A DNA stretch of 64,000 nt from contig JADJPH010000007.1 in the NCBI GenBank assembly GCA_016713335.1, positions 62,001-126,000 on the forward strand. The letters are read 5' to 3'. A program made the position numbers and the translations under genes. Below, one piece after another: positions 63,971 to 64,000 of the stretch. Positions within the stretch are counted from its first letter, which is position 1. Each line of letters begins with the position of its first letter. The notes under the pieces were generated by a model. That model worked only from the letters and a program-made list of their open reading frames with translations, did not search any database and was not told the origin of the DNA. The DNA comes from Candidatus Fredericiella danica (GTDB lineage: Bacteria; Chloroflexota; Anaerolineae; Caldilineales; Caldilineaceae).

Positions 63971-64000
63971 CGTGGCTCGTTTACTGAGCTCGGCATCAGC

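Overview
The window looks like a chromosomal segment of a Chloroflexota bacterium, most like the Caldilinea/Anaerolineae side of the phylum. This is inference from gene content and style, not from a marker gene. The clues are solute-binding lipoproteins with Ala/Pro-rich linkers after the lipobox, a LysM/L,D-transpeptidase wall protein, META-SH3-TolB lipoproteins, a pyruvoyl-type arginine decarboxylase, two LLM flavin oxidoreductases, and a protein with effector-associated (EAD1-like) domains at both ends. I see no rRNA, tRNA or CRISPR array. The sequence carries roughly one reading-frame break per 2 kb inside otherwise well-conserved genes. In most cases one inserted or deleted base restores the family sequence, so most breaks look like uncorrected assembly indels rather than gene death. 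Affected genes are annotated as single CDS with the break noted.

Layout. 1-3.6 kb: suf Fe-S assembly operon on the minus strand (sufR-sufC-sufB-sufD), with a promoter whose spacer holds a 19-bp palindrome, the likely SufR operator. 3.9-7.6 kb: a small four-helix membrane protein, an alpha/beta hydrolase, then ilvE and an MFS exporter. 7.8-17.4 kb: a GntR/UTRA regulator divergent from a sugar or sugar-acid operon: D-2-hydroxyacid dehydrogenase, ribose-type ABC transporter, a major-royal-jelly/yellow family protein, FGGY kinase and DapA-family aldolase. Three palindromes and a good promoter lie between regulator and operon. 17.4-23.6 kb: amidohydrolase plus dipeptide-type ABC transporter and a pentapeptide protein, preceded by a three-hairpin RNA candidate. 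23.7-31.5 kb: molybdopterin oxidoreductase of formate dehydrogenase type, LLM oxidoreductase, a ParB-like protein, a stand-alone GyrA C-terminal beta-pinwheel and a lytic transglycosylase. 31.5-35 kb: a DUF218 membrane protein and a complete-looking polyamine operon (arginine to agmatine to putrescine to a deoxyhypusine-synthase-like enzyme). 35-49.1 kb: transporter, META/SH3/TolB lipoprotein, GreA-like protein, methyltransferase, an IspD/TarI-like plus TagF-like pair, a DDAH-type hydrolase with a near-leaderless promoter, LLM enzyme, class V aminotransferase with a structured leader, a HypE/AIRS-like protein and a nine-LysM L,D-transpeptidase.

49.2-64 kb is the accessory region: MntA/HepT and HicAB toxin-antitoxin pairs, an orphan YgiT-type antitoxin, decayed antitoxin relics, large secreted proteins, and an IS66-family element that sits exactly at the truncated 5' end of a 4.3-kb surface-protein gene. 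The window ends in a two-EAD conflict-system protein.

Three families of short dispersed intergenic repeats run through the window: a GCGTTGATCTTTTCCTCC element often next to 8-nt GAGACAAA-type tandem arrays, and a GAGATACGCAATAC-type repeat. They lie mostly between convergent genes, and one array provides the C-terminal codons of a transporter.
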